A DNA stretch of 64,000 nucleotides from positions 35,349,439 to 35,413,438 of the forward strand of contig CM068322.1 in assembly GCA_034766995.1 (NCBI GenBank), read 5' to 3'. Origin of the DNA: Acanthacorydalis orientalis (lineage: Eukaryota > Arthropoda > Insecta > Megaloptera > Corydalidae). The notes beneath the pieces are model-generated. The model worked only from the letters and a program-made list of their open reading frames with translations. It ran no database searches and was not told the origin of the DNA. Made by a program: the position numbers and the translations under genes. Shown here piece by piece: positions 24,774 to 35,857 of the stretch (within the stretch, counting starts at the first letter, position 1; every line of letters starts with the position of its first letter).

Positions 24774-25045
24774 CGAGGTTTGACAATTTAATTCATGGAT
24801 TGGCACAATGAAAAGAAACACAATTTAAGTGTTTTTTTTTCTTGTAAAAAGAAACACTTTCTTGTTTGACATTTATTCAAAGAAACCTCCATTTACTTTA
24901 ATACATTTATTACTGCGTTTGAAAACAGTCTGTAAAAGGGGTTGGAATAAAATCTTTTCAATTAGATTCGTTACATTTTTCTTAATTTCTTCTACGTCCT
25001 GAAATCGTTTCCCATTTGAGAACAGTTTTCGCTTTAGAGAAGAGA
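24774..25045 (-). pseudogene. mariner transposase C-terminal remnant with one element end
   Basis: On the minus strand, GKRFQDVEEIKKNVTNLIEK and then NKCIKVNGGFFE followed by a stop matches the C-terminal tail of mariner transposases (family form: KGKRF-DVEEIKKNVT ... KRWNKCI ... GEYFEG). Frameshifts lie before it. After the stop, about 90 bases of AT-rich sequence lead to an ACGAGGTTTGACAA motif at 24774-24787, similar to mariner terminal repeats. The other end is missing. Confidence 0.65.
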
Positions 25046-25500
25046 AAATACTTGAGGAAAGAGAGACACAACCGCGTATGCCAGCAAAACTCGGCGAATG
25101 AGTCGTGTGATCTCCTCCACGGTGTTATTTGGAGAAACGTAAATTACCACCAATACTATTTGCTGACCACTTTCAACAAGACACTCAGCTGCACATAATT
25201 CACCGATTGGTGATTTATTTTTTACAGTTACATTATGTGTTTGTTGCAATGTCTGGTTTAGATGAGGTGTGTCCACATTGTCATTCGAGTTTTGGTGAAC
25301 AGCTACTCCAGCAACTCGAGCGTTCAAAATGAACGATAAAATGAAAATCTGGAATCGATATGTTATCTCCATCGTCGGGCCAGGTTTCTGCGAGCAGTAA
25401 AATATTAGAGCGTCGAAGAACGAAATCCGTGATATCTCTAGTGTAGGCATTTAAAGTTTGTCAATTTAAAAATGGCATAGATAATCCTCTCCCCTGGGTA
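25046..25500 (-). pseudogene. endonuclease/exonuclease/phosphatase-domain fragment of a mobile element
   Basis: Minus-strand reading gives DITDFVLRRSNILLLAETWP then DDGDNISIPDFHFIVHFE in one frame. After a frameshift it continues AGVAVHQNSND, then GELCAAECLVESGQQIVLVV and IYVSPNNTVEEITRLIRRVL. The ETW, GGVAVYQN-like and VYVSPN-like strings are hallmarks of the EEP endonuclease fold carried by non-LTR elements and by Helentron-type Helitrons. I recall this form next to PIF1-type helicases, hence a Helentron origin is possible but unproven. At least one frameshift is present. It is truncated where it meets the mariner remnant. Confidence 0.55.
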
Positions 25501-26743
25501 ACAAAATCAATGAGTTGTTGGTCTATCGTTTCTAGGCGATTCAGTGAAAGCGTTCGGGAATTACAGATTTTGTGACACATGTAACCGGGTTTACCATCGC
25601 TATAAAAGTTTCACTTCAAAAAATCAGAGACGAGTGAAAGTAGATTTGTGATAACAACATGTCATTCGTCTCGATCTTCCTGAAAAAAAAACATATCGTC
25701 GAGTAGAGAGCGTTCGTGGTTAGTTTTAAAAACCTGCAATCAATTTTATCAGACATTGTCAACCCCCGACGGTATTAAAAAAGCACATCGTCCCACGTAT
25801 GACGAATTAATTTTCCTATAGTTCTTCCCCCGTCGACCCGAACAATGTACGAGCATACATATTTATGTGAGATATTGATTTTTCACTACACATAATGAGG
25901 ATGCAAATTCATAACGTTCGGCCGGCACGGAATTTATGCGCGCACGGCGGAACAGATCACCCGAAAAACATGCGAATCGACTGTGCCGGTTAAGACCTTT
26001 TCAAAGCACTCGTTCACCCCAAACCGAATCCATATGAATACGATTAAATATATAGTAAATGGGCTCACGAGTCTCGCGTCGGTCGTGCGAGCCTATCAAA
26101 TCCCCGCGAATCGGTCAACTCGGTCGGAGCGGTTCGTTGGCGCGGGATTCGAGCGGACGGACCGCGATACACGAAACCAATCGACGTGTACAGAGAAGCT
26201 TTGTATCATACAAGAGCTTCGTCTGTTTAGATTCACAGCCCGCTGACCGTATAAAACGTACACAGTGTGAGCGCGCGAGAGAGAGGGAGTGTGAACCAGA
26301 TGGTCGCTCGTTCGCCCCGAAGGATTTGTCAGTGCAAATAAACGCGATCGTCGACTACAAGCGACTTTTAATTTATTGACTCGCATTTAAGTCGCAGTTA
26401 ATTGAGAAAATCGTCAATTTACTGGCGGATTGTGGTCGCGTTTAATTGCCGTCGAGTGTCGTTAACATGTTCTTGAAGATTTTAGCATGTGTGCCGTCGC
26501 TTCGACGTTCGATTCGTTAATTGGATGTGAAATTAGAGCAGTGTGTAATCGAATATATCCGCTTAAATGGAGCGTTCTCGTTAAGCCCGGAACGTTCGTT
26601 ACGGACTTAACGAAAACACAGTTAAATATTTATGTCCGATCCGTTCTGTTCCGTTTTGTTCGGGGAAAAAGCGTTACATCGTGTTCGTTTCTTTGTTTTT
26701 TATTATTTTATTTCACCGATCGACAGACTTGTTTATCGATTAT

Positions 26744-27015
26744 GGCACGAATAAAACAATCCATCGATGAAAAATGGCCAGCATTGGCCGACAGAAAAGG
26801 TATAATTTTTCATCACACGAACAGCTGACCTCACGGCACGCGAAACCCTCCAAAAACTGAGATAACTTGAACGGAAAATTATGACACATCCACCATATAT
26901 TCTCTTGACCTAGCACCATCTGATTTTCATCTGTTCCGAAGTCTCGAAAAGCACACCAATGGAAAATGGCTTGATACAGAGAGTGATGTCCGAAAGGAGA
27001 ACTCGATTCTTCCTT
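26744..27015 (+). pseudogene. mariner transposase fragment (second and third catalytic regions)
   Basis: MARIKQSIDEKWPALADRKG then IIFHHTNS corresponds to the mariner segment ending in HQDNARPH; the catalytic Asp is replaced by Thr in this copy. After stops and frameshifts, HPPY and SLDLAPSDFHLFRSLEKHTN give the third catalytic block, split by a 2-base TA insertion. It trails off at WLDTESDVRKE. Clearly inactive. Confidence 0.8.
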
Positions 27016-28052
27016 TAATACAAAGGAAATATATTTTGGATCAAAATTAAAACATCGATTTTTTTTCTCTGTCTCAAAACTTATTTTTTAAAAAACGCAT
27101 CCGTGAAGATTAAACCTGTGAAAGTCCTGGTTCGATTGTATTTCAAATCAAAAACATGCCTTTCACAAATACCCAGAAATGTTTCAAAATGTGTTTTCTT
27201 AAAGAAAGAGTTAATTCGTTCAATAGGCGCTCATTTTTTTATTTAATTCCCATTCGAAGAGAAAAAAATCGTTCAGAGTTTAAATAATCGAGAGAGACGG
27301 TTTTCGGACATGTTAATGAATAAAGATTTTGTCGGGATTCGAAGAAAATTAATTTAGTAAATCAGGAACATCAGATTAACTCGTTTAATTAAAATGTTCC
27401 ACTGCGAAATTAGACTCGATGTCTGCGCTCGTATCCCTCGACAGTCGTTCCAGACGCTCCGTACTACAACGCGTTTTACAGCACGACCGCAACAGAGGGC
27501 CGTGTCTCTGAACCCGGCACGAAATCCCATAAGTCCTAATAAAGAACCGAAAAAGAAAAGAAAACGCGAAACAAACAGCGACGAACGTAGACGCGATGGC
27601 AGCGTATAATTCTTCGGGAGTTCTCAACACGGCGCGGCCGCAGTCGAATTTATCGCGCGTATAAATAAAAAAATATGATAACACTCATTGAAGTACCGTT
27701 CGGTGTCCATTTAAGGACAAATGAGTCGGGACGAGCCGGTCGAATGTGTTCCGTGCGGGAGGCGGATGAAAAATAAGAGTTGTTTTGTGGCGCTCGACCC
27801 GTGGCCACAGGCGAATGAAAACAGAACGCCGCTTATTTATTTATGTCCGAGCTACTTGTATCTTCGTGGGATCAATATGTTAGACGTCCGTATCTCGCTG
27901 GGCGCCGTAACGCCCCACGTTCGGATAACAAGACTCGACACATCCACGGGCGGGCGGGCGAGCGAACGAGGGGGGTGGGTCGTGTGATTGCTGTTTAGTT
28001 TTGATCGTGGCCCGCCGAATTGTATCAAATGTACATATATTTATGCATACTG

Positions 28053-28054
<2 letters not shown>

Positions 28055-28116
<62 letters not shown>
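28055..28116. repeat. (TA)n microsatellite at an RTE 3' end
   Basis: About 60 bases of TA continuous with the (CAT)n tail of the RTE-type fragment at 28117. Confidence 0.95.
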
Positions 28117-28118
<2 letters not shown>

Positions 28119-28219
28119 TCATCATCATCAGCCCCTGTTAATCCACTGCTGGATAAAGGCCTCTTCCATGATTTTCCATTTTGTTCGATTCAGTGCCTCT
28201 ATTTTCCAGTTTTCCACAG
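28117..28219 (-). mobile_element. RTE-type retrotransposon, 3' terminus
   Basis: Minus-strand translation reads WKIEALNRTKWKIMEEAFIQ followed by QWINRG and a TGA stop, then a (TGA)n tail (CATCATCATCAT on the plus strand) merging into (TA)n. It is the canonical end of RTE-type elements with the last ~27 codons intact. The element is severely 5'-truncated. Confidence 0.75.
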
Positions 28220-28228
28220 TTTTCCAAG

Positions 28229-28233
<5 letters not shown>

Positions 28234-28257
<24 letters not shown>
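28234..28257. repeat. short (TA)n microsatellite
   Basis: Twenty-four bases of TA shortly after the truncated 5' side of the minus-strand RTE fragment. Confidence 0.85.
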
Positions 28258-28259
<2 letters not shown>

Positions 28260-28929
28260 GATTCAACTTAGGCTTCCACATGAAAGTATTAAAAAAACGC
28301 AAAAATAAAAAAATGCACGTTATCCCACATTTAGCGTTTTATATCAGTTGTGTTCTAGTTTTGAATTTACCGGGCGATAATGACCTTAGCTGTTGAAGTA
28401 CCCTAAAACCCCAATGACCAACCATTATTGAATTGAAGATAATTCATCTCGAATCATATTTTTCATTACAGTGAGCACATTTTTATGAATTGAAAATCGG
28501 AAGAATAGACAGCGAAAGGTCATGGATAATGATAGCGAACATGTAATCGATTAGAAAATAATGAAAAGAAATTGGACTTGTGGTGTGTTTAAATTTGAAA
28601 CAATTGATTACTTGTTGCTACCCCTAATGTTCAGTTTGTATTTTTCTCGAAAAACAATTTAAGTGCTTTTAACGTTCATCAGTAAAATAATAACTAAAAT
28701 CGTGGATTGGGTCAGGCCATAATATCAAAATTCATGTGTTGTTCGGATCGAATTAAATCTCGTTTCAATACAAATCGTTTATAATTTTAATTTTTATCTT
28801 TATAATTAATTTCTCTTAAGCAGATATTACATTTTCATTACTTTCCATTATAAATATAGATATAAAAAAACGGAAAGACACTTTATTAATATTTCAATAC
28901 ATTTAGAAATTGTTTTTTCTATTTCTCTC

Positions 28930-28933
28930 ATAT

Positions 28934-29005
<72 letters not shown>

Positions 29006-29009
29006 ATGA
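28930..29009. repeat. (TA)n microsatellite
   Basis: About 80 bases with a few TG units near both ends. Confidence 0.95.
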
Positions 29010-29289
29010 GTATATATTTGTGTATGTAGACAGTGTGTCCGAGTTGTTTTTTGAGGGTGATTTTTGAATTTTTTATAGCGACCGAAGAGCGATGTACGGT
29101 CCGTTTATTACAACATATACGGCGCGTATTTCCTCTTGATAAATTTGGATTTAAGTTTTTATTATGGCCACACAAAGCTATTAAGGAAGTTTTCTTCCTG
29201 CGTCGGGAATCGTAGTAATGTACGTCTATATTTTATACTTGCTTGTTTTTTTCTTTCCCTCTTCTTTTTCCTTGAAGTACTTATCGGAC

Positions 29290-29363
<74 letters not shown>

Positions 29364-29364
29364 G
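29290..29364. repeat. (TA)n microsatellite
   Basis: About 75 bases, followed by a short TG run. Confidence 0.95.
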
Positions 29365-29787
29365 GTTGTGTGTGTATTGATTGCTGGCCTGAGCTAAAAG
29401 TGGAATAATGTTATACAAACGTACACATATCACAGAAAACAGGGCCAGACGTACTTTTCGGTGCCCGTTGGCTTGTAAAATAGAAAGAGGTTCATTTGTG
29501 ATTGAATTTTTGAAATAATAATCTAATTTTTTTAAGTAAGTCAACTGTTCAAAGTCTGGTACAACTCTTCTATGGAGTAAATCAGCAATTGAAATTAATA
29601 GCGGGTCGGTAGAAAAATAATTGCGGTTTTGTTTTACGAATGCTGAGCTTATTTTTTTCAATAGAAGTGTCTTTTCATCGTTTTCATGTTAATATCATTT
29701 AAAAGTGCATTTTTCTGTCGGTATTTTGATAACATCGACATTGGTTTCATTATCAATTTTCTTTCAAATTGGGCTATTGGATTAAGG

Positions 29788-30060
29788 ATGGAAAAGAAGC
29801 AAATGAGAGGGAATTTTTGTATAGATTAAAAACGGGTGGTAAAGTAGCACAAACTGCTCGTAAACTGAACGATGCTTTTGGTGTAGGTGTTGTTAAGGGA
29901 CGTACGGTGCAATGGTGGTTCCAAAAATTTCGTGCTGGGAACGAAAGCCTTAAAGATGAAGAAGGTCACGGGCGTACTTCGTCCGTTCACAACGATCAAC
30001 TGAAGGCGTTAGTTGAATTAGAACCACGCACAACAATTCGAGAGCTTGCATAAAAAGTAA
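29788..30060 (+). pseudogene. mariner transposase N-terminal fragment (helix-turn-helix)
   Basis: An ATG at 29788 opens MEKKQMR, the usual mariner start. A frameshift near 29808 moves to EFLYRLKTGGKVAQTARKLN, then TVQWWFQKFRAGNESLKDEE and DQLKALVELEPRTTIRELA, ending at a TAA at 30051-30053. This is the N-terminal DNA-binding (HTH) region; everything after it is absent, replaced within 30 bases by a (TA)n run. It could derive from the same family as the C-terminal piece at 26744, but the two are not adjacent. Confidence 0.8.
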
Positions 30061-30083
30061 GACGTTAATCGTTAGGCGTTACT

Positions 30084-30107
30084 GATATATATAAATATAT
30101 ATATATA

Positions 30108-30143
<36 letters not shown>

Positions 30144-30155
30144 TGTATGTATATG
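30084..30155. repeat. (TA)n microsatellite
   Basis: Interrupted TA followed by ATGT units. It lies between the mariner N-terminal fragment and the hAT-like candidate. Confidence 0.95.
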
Positions 30156-30371
30156 TCAGGCCTGTAGTCAAGGAGGGTCCAAGGAACATTTCTCCCCCTG
30201 GTTGCTTCGTTCACCCCCCTTAACAAAATCTCCGATTTTGTAAGATTTGAAAAACATGTTGAATCATTGAGAGAATCTTCCTAATGTAAAACAATTTTGA
30301 TATAAAAAAATGTTACCTCCCCAAAAATTGTGTTTGTTCCCTATAATATGACGGTCTGGATACGGGCCTGA
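30156..30371. mobile_element. candidate hAT-like non-autonomous element
   Basis: TCAGGCCTGTAGTC at 30156-30169 and the reverse complement of the right end (TCAGGCCCGTATCC, 30358-30371) match at 11 of 14 positions and enclose 216 bases. The ends and the following GGAGGGTCC...CCCCC-rich start resemble non-autonomous hAT elements. No 8-bp target duplication is evident because both flanks are TA-rich simple repeat. No coding capacity. Confidence 0.4.
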
Positions 30372-30908
30372 TCTATATATATATATAACTTGCCACCGAA
30401 CTAGAAATATAAAACTTATCGTCGAATCTACAACAAACTCCGCCGACCAAAAATAATACCAGTTTCTCAGCGCAATCGACTAAGCCAGTAATGTCACAGC
30501 CGCACGTCCTTAATCCTTCGGATTTACCACGCAGTATCGAAACTTATTATGTAATACGACTGGCTGAAACCATGTTATGTAAAGATAGAGAGTACATCGT
30601 ACGGATTAACTTTTCCGGTTAGTGCTGTGTGAAGTTTTATCGTCCCCGGAACGGTCTGTGTTCGATCCATGTGTCGTTTCTTATAATATTTTCAGTCACG
30701 ATCGACAGATGATTTGTGTTTATTTTTTTTTTGAAATTCTGTCTTAAAGAAATTGAGTTTCGATTGACATTAAAATAAATATGTTTTGTTTCAGTGTGAA
30801 GCTGTGTAAACTGTGCACGGGATCTGACTATTTCGAATTCTGCTTTCAAGTGAAGGTAAATACTTTTTCTAACTTGCATTTTATTTATTTTTCTGTATTT
30901 ATCATTCT

Positions 30909-30941
30909 TATATATGTATATATATATATATATATATATAC

Positions 30942-30993
<52 letters not shown>
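30909..30993. repeat. (TA)n microsatellite
   Basis: About 85 bases with CA interruptions. Confidence 0.95.
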
Positions 30994-30997
<4 letters not shown>

Positions 30998-31601
30998 ATG
31001 TATGTATATGTAACCCGAATTCCAATTATTTTATTTTTCAATCCTTGAACACTTAATTCCAATTTCTAGAACAACTTTTAACCGACCGTCCATTAAAACG
31101 GGCATGCAATTTTTAATATGTTCAATCTTTTGTAACTTAAAATCCTTTTCTGTTGAAAAAGAAAAGAAACAGAACGTTAACTCACTTCAATCCATTTAAA
31201 GAAAGTTCGATATTTAACAAACTGGTACGAATTAGTAAAATATAACCGTTGTAATGGACACGTCGACTTGTAATTACGGGTCAATAATGAATGTAAGTGA
31301 GTAATAAAAAAAATTATCAAATGTCTGGTAAATGTATGTTGGAGAATTGATAGCGATTCGGACGAAATTTGCCGAAACGTACATCGAACTGTGCATTTTT
31401 ATGTTGCGTGGATGGACGTAATTATTTTCATTAACATCCTTCAGTGATGCGGTTGCGGACCACCGGTTATCCCGTTGGAACACGGTGACCTATTTCACTT
31501 CTAGCCGAACGTTTTTGTGAATTAATTTGTACTTCCTACATCGATTTTTCAATGTAAACACGCACAAATATTGTATAATTCTCTCTTTCCTTTTCTTTAC
31601 A

Positions 31602-31658
31602 TATATATAACAAATAATATATTTATATATATTTATATATATAAGTATATATAAATAA

Positions 31659-31705
<47 letters not shown>
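31602..31705. repeat. (TA)n microsatellite forming the left border of the satellite array
   Basis: TA-rich sequence passes directly into the first satellite monomer at about 31706 (ATTATCTTTATAAATACC, compare ATAATAATAAATACC within the array). Confidence 0.9.
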
Positions 31706-31707
<2 letters not shown>

Positions 31708-31850
31708 CTTTATAAATACCAAAAATAACTAAAAAAACGCAAAAATCGCATTTTTTTGGATTTTGCGGATATGCAGATATTGCGGATATGGCAGATATGC
31801 GGATATGGCGGATATTGCGGATATGGCGGATATGCGGATATGGGGGATAT
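31706..31850. repeat. array edge: left half of the first, enlarged dyad
   Basis: Contains an extended run of GCGGATAT/GGCGGATAT variants (from about 31767) that continues as its complement to about 31940. The two together form a ~170-base palindromic tract, two to three times longer than the standard dyad A. Only one partial left-facing monomer precedes it. Confidence 0.8.
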
Positions 31851-33871
31851 GATATCCGCCGTATCCGCAATATCCGCCATATCCACCATATCCGCAATAT
31901 CCGCCATATCCGCATATCCGCCATATCCGCATATCCGCATAATCTAAAAAAATGCGATTTTTTCGGTTTTCTCAGTTATTTTTGTTATTTATTATTATCT
32001 TATGATATAGAACATGAGAATAGGCATCGAACTGTATGAAATTTTTGTCATTTTTTTTACATTTTGGATATTTTAAGCAAGAAAAACGTTTATTTTTGCG
32101 GATGTTTTGCGGATATTTCGCGGTTTTTGTCACTTTTTCGGTATCAATTATGAACCTATGTTAATTTTGTCTCTTTTACGATATAGAACATGAGAATACG
32201 CATCGAACGGTATGAAATAGTTACTAGTTTTATAACATTTTGCATATTTTATGAAGGAATAACGGACATTTTTGCAGATTTTTTGCGTTTTTTTTTGATA
32301 TTTCCGACATTTATTATGGACCGATGTTAATTTTGTCTAGAAATATACATAAAGCATTAAAAGACGAATCGACCAGTATTAACTAGTTACCAAAATATCC
32401 TACATATCAACAAAATAAACCATATCCGCCATATCCTCAATATCCGCCATGTCCGCAATATATAAAATATCCAAATTGTTTTAAAAATGGCAACTATTTC
32501 ATACCGGTCGATGCGTATATAATTGTTCTATATCATATCTTATTTAAAATTAGTATCAGTCCATAAAATATGTAGGAAATATCAAATAAACTGCAAAAAA
32601 TCACATTTTTTTGATATTGCGGATAATGTGGATATTTCGTATATGGTGGATATTACGGATATTGCTTATTTTGTGGATATGTAGGATAATTTGGCAACTA
32701 ATTAATACTGGTCGATTCGTCTTTTAATGCTTTATGTATATTTCTAGACTAAATTAATATCTGTCCGTAATAAATGTCGGAAATATCATAAAAACCGCAA
32801 AAAATCAGCAAAAATTACAGTTTTTCCTTCATAAAATACCCAAAATGTTATAAAACTAGCAACTATTTCATACTGTTCTATGCGTTATTTAATGTTCTAT
32901 TTCATACTTGAGTCAAAATTGACATCGGTTTATAATAGATACCGAAAAAGTCACAAAAACCGCGAAAAATTAACAAAAATAAAGGTTTTTCATGGCTAAA
33001 AGATCCAAAATGCTATAAAAATGGCAACTATTTCATACTATCCGATGCGTATTTTAATATACTATATCATACATGAGTCAAAATTAACATCGGTTTATAA
33101 AAGATACCAAAAAAGTCACAAAAACCGCGAAAAATTCGCGAAATTAAAGGTTTTTCATGCCTAAAATATTCAAAATGTTAAAAAAGTGGCAACTATTTCA
33201 TACTATCCGATGCCTATTTTAATGTTCTATATCATAAATGAGACAAAAATAACATCGGTTCATAATGGATACCGAAAAAGTTACAAAAACCGCGAAATAT
33301 CCGCAAAATATCCGTAAAAAAAAACGTTTTTCTTGCTTAAAATAGCCAAAATGTAAAAAAAATGACAAAAATTTCATACTGTTCGATGCGTATTCTCATG
33401 TTCTATATCATCAGATAATAATAAATACCAAAAATAACTCAAAAAACCCCCAAAATCGCATTTCTTTGGATTTTGCGGATATGCGGATATGGCGGATACG
33501 CAAAAATAAACGTTTTTCTTGCTTAAAATATCCAAAATGTAAAAAAAATGACAAAAATTTCATACTGTTCGATGCGTATTCTCATGTTCTATATCATAAG
33601 ATAATAATAAATACCAAAAATAACTCAAAAAACCCCCAAAATCGCATTTCTTTGGATTTTGCGGATATGCGGATATGGCGGATACGCAAAAATAAACGTT
33701 TTTCTTGCTTAAAATATCCAAAATGTAAAAAAAATGACAAAAATTTCATACTGTTCGATGCGTATTTTAATGTTCTATATCATAAGATAATAATAAATAA
33801 CAAAAAATAACAAAAAACCCCCAAAAATCGCATTTTTTTGGATTTTGCGGATATGCGGATATGGCGGATAT
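31851..33871. repeat. satellite unit 1 (2021 bp; n=1, m=3)
   Basis: The most divergent unit, as expected at an array edge: AATAGGCATCGAACTG in place of AATACGCATCGAACAG, and a nine-T tract in the second core monomer where the other units I compared have eight. Its length exceeds the rule for k=4 by about 35 bases because of the enlarged dyad. The L2 segment (about 32743-32820) is the T type (CTAAATTAATATCTG). A CATCAGATAAT variant near 33409 recurs only in unit 4. Confidence 0.9.
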
Positions 33872-35857
33872 GATATCCGCCGCGGATATGATAATCGCCG
33901 TATCCGCCATATCCGCATATCCGCAAAATCCAAAAAAATGCGATTTTTGGGGGTTTTTGAGTTATTTTTGGTATTTATTATTATCTTATGATATAGAACA
34001 TGAGAATACGCATCGAACAGTATGAAATTTTTGTCATTTTTTTTACATTTTGGCTATTTTAAGCAAGAAAAACGTTTATTTTTGCGTATCCGCCATATCC
34101 GCATATCCGCAAAATCCAAAGAAATGCGATTTTGGGGGGTTTTTGTGCTATTTTTGGTATTTATTATTATCTTATGATATAGAACATGAGAATACGCATC
34201 GAACAGTATGAAATTTTTGTCATTTTTTTTACATTTTGGATATTTTAAGCAAGAAAAACGTTTATTTTTGCGGATGTTTTGCGGATATTTCGCGGTTTTT
34301 GTCACTTTTTTGGTATCAATTATGAACCTATGTTAATTTTGTCTCTTTTACGATATAGAACATGAGAATACGCATCGAACGGTATGAAATAGTTACTAGT
34401 TTTATAACATTTTGCATATTTTATGAAGGAATAACGGACATTTTTGCAGATTTTTTGCGTTTTTTTTGATATTTCCGACATTTATTATGGACCGATGTTA
34501 ATTTTGTCTAGAAATATACATAAAGCATTAAAAGACGAATCGACCAGTATTAACTAGTTACCAAAATATCCTACATATCAACAAAATAAACCATATCCGC
34601 CATATCCTCAATATCCGCCATGTCCGCAATATATAAAATATCCAAATTGTTTTAAAAATGGCAACTATTTCATACCGGTCGATGCGTATATAATTGTTCT
34701 ATATCATATCTTATTTAAAATTAGTATCAGTCCATAAAATATGTAGGAAATATCAAATAAACTGCAAAAAATCACATTTTTTTGATATTGCGGATAATGT
34801 GGATATTTCGTATATGGTGGATATTACGGATATTGCTTATTTTGTGGATATGTAGGATAATTTGGCAACTAATTAATACTGGTCGATTCGTCTTTTAATG
34901 CTTTATGTATATTTCTAGACTAAATTAATATCTGTCCGTAATAAATGTCGGAAATATCATAAAAACCGCAAAAAATCAGCAAAAATTACAGTTTTTCCTT
35001 CATAAAATACCCAAAATGTTATAAAACTAGCAACTATTTCATACTGTTCTATGCGTTATTTAATGTTCTATTTCATACTTGAGTCAAAATTGACATCGGT
35101 TTATAATAGATACCGAAAAAGTCACAAAAACCGCGAAAAATTAACAAAAATAAAGGTTTTTCATGGCTAAAAGATCCAAAATGCTATAAAAATGGCAACT
35201 ATTTCATACTATCCGATGCGTATTTTAATATACTATATCATACATGAGTCAAAATTAACATCGGTTTATAAAAGATACCAAAAAAGTCACAAAAACCGCG
35301 AAAAATTCGCGAAATTAAAGGTTTTTCATGCCTAAAATATTCAAAATGTTAAAAAAGTGGCAACTATTTCATACTATCCGATGCCTATTTTAATGTTCTA
35401 TATCATAAATGAGACAAAAATAACATCGGTTCATAATGGATACCGAAAAAGTTACAAAAACCGCGAAATATCCGCAAAATATCCGTAAAAAAAAAACGTT
35501 TTTCTTGCTTAAAATAGCCAAAATGTAAAAAAAATGACAAAAATTTCATACTGTTCGATGCGTATTCTCATGTTCTATATCATAAGATAATAATAAATAC
35601 CAAAAATAACTCAAAAAACCCCCAAAATCGCATTTCTTTGGATTTTGCGGATATGCGGATATGGCGGATACGCAAAAATAAACGTTTTTCTTGCTTAAAA
35701 TATCCAAAATGTAAAAAAAATGACAAAAATTTCATACTGTACGATGCGTATTTTAATGTTCTATATCATAAGATAATAATAAATAACAAAAAATAACAAA
35801 AAACCCCCAAAAATCGCATTTTTTTGGATTTTGCGGATATGCGGATATGGCGGATAT
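33872..35857. repeat. satellite unit 2 (1986 bp; n=2, m=2)
   Basis: The shortest complete unit. L2 is T type. The second right-facing copy has TTTTTGTGCTATTT in place of TTTTTGAGCTATTT. Confidence 0.93.

Larger units (their letters stand above)
22238..31705. other. transposon-rich, microsatellite-rich region left of the satellite
   Basis: Beyond the listed element fragments, 23400-24700 is AT-rich with nothing recognised except a small CpG-rich patch at 24350-24470. The interval 25780-28020 is CpG-richer and includes a TATAAAA at 26250-26256 and a TATAAATA at 27659-27666, but no gene follows either. An upstream exon of the minus-strand gene, with a signal peptide, may lie here, but I could not identify it. 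The stretch 28260-28900 shows nothing. Confidence 0.5.

Noticed and set aside
27721..27987. 88-codon frame starting MSRDEPVECVPCGRRM in CpG-rich DNA
   Set aside because: No family resemblance and no splice partner; the frame seems to be open because the local CpG content is high.
29281..29661. 126-codon minus-strand frame partly made of a (TA)n run
   Set aside because: The C-terminal third is microsatellite translation, and the rest matches nothing I recognise.
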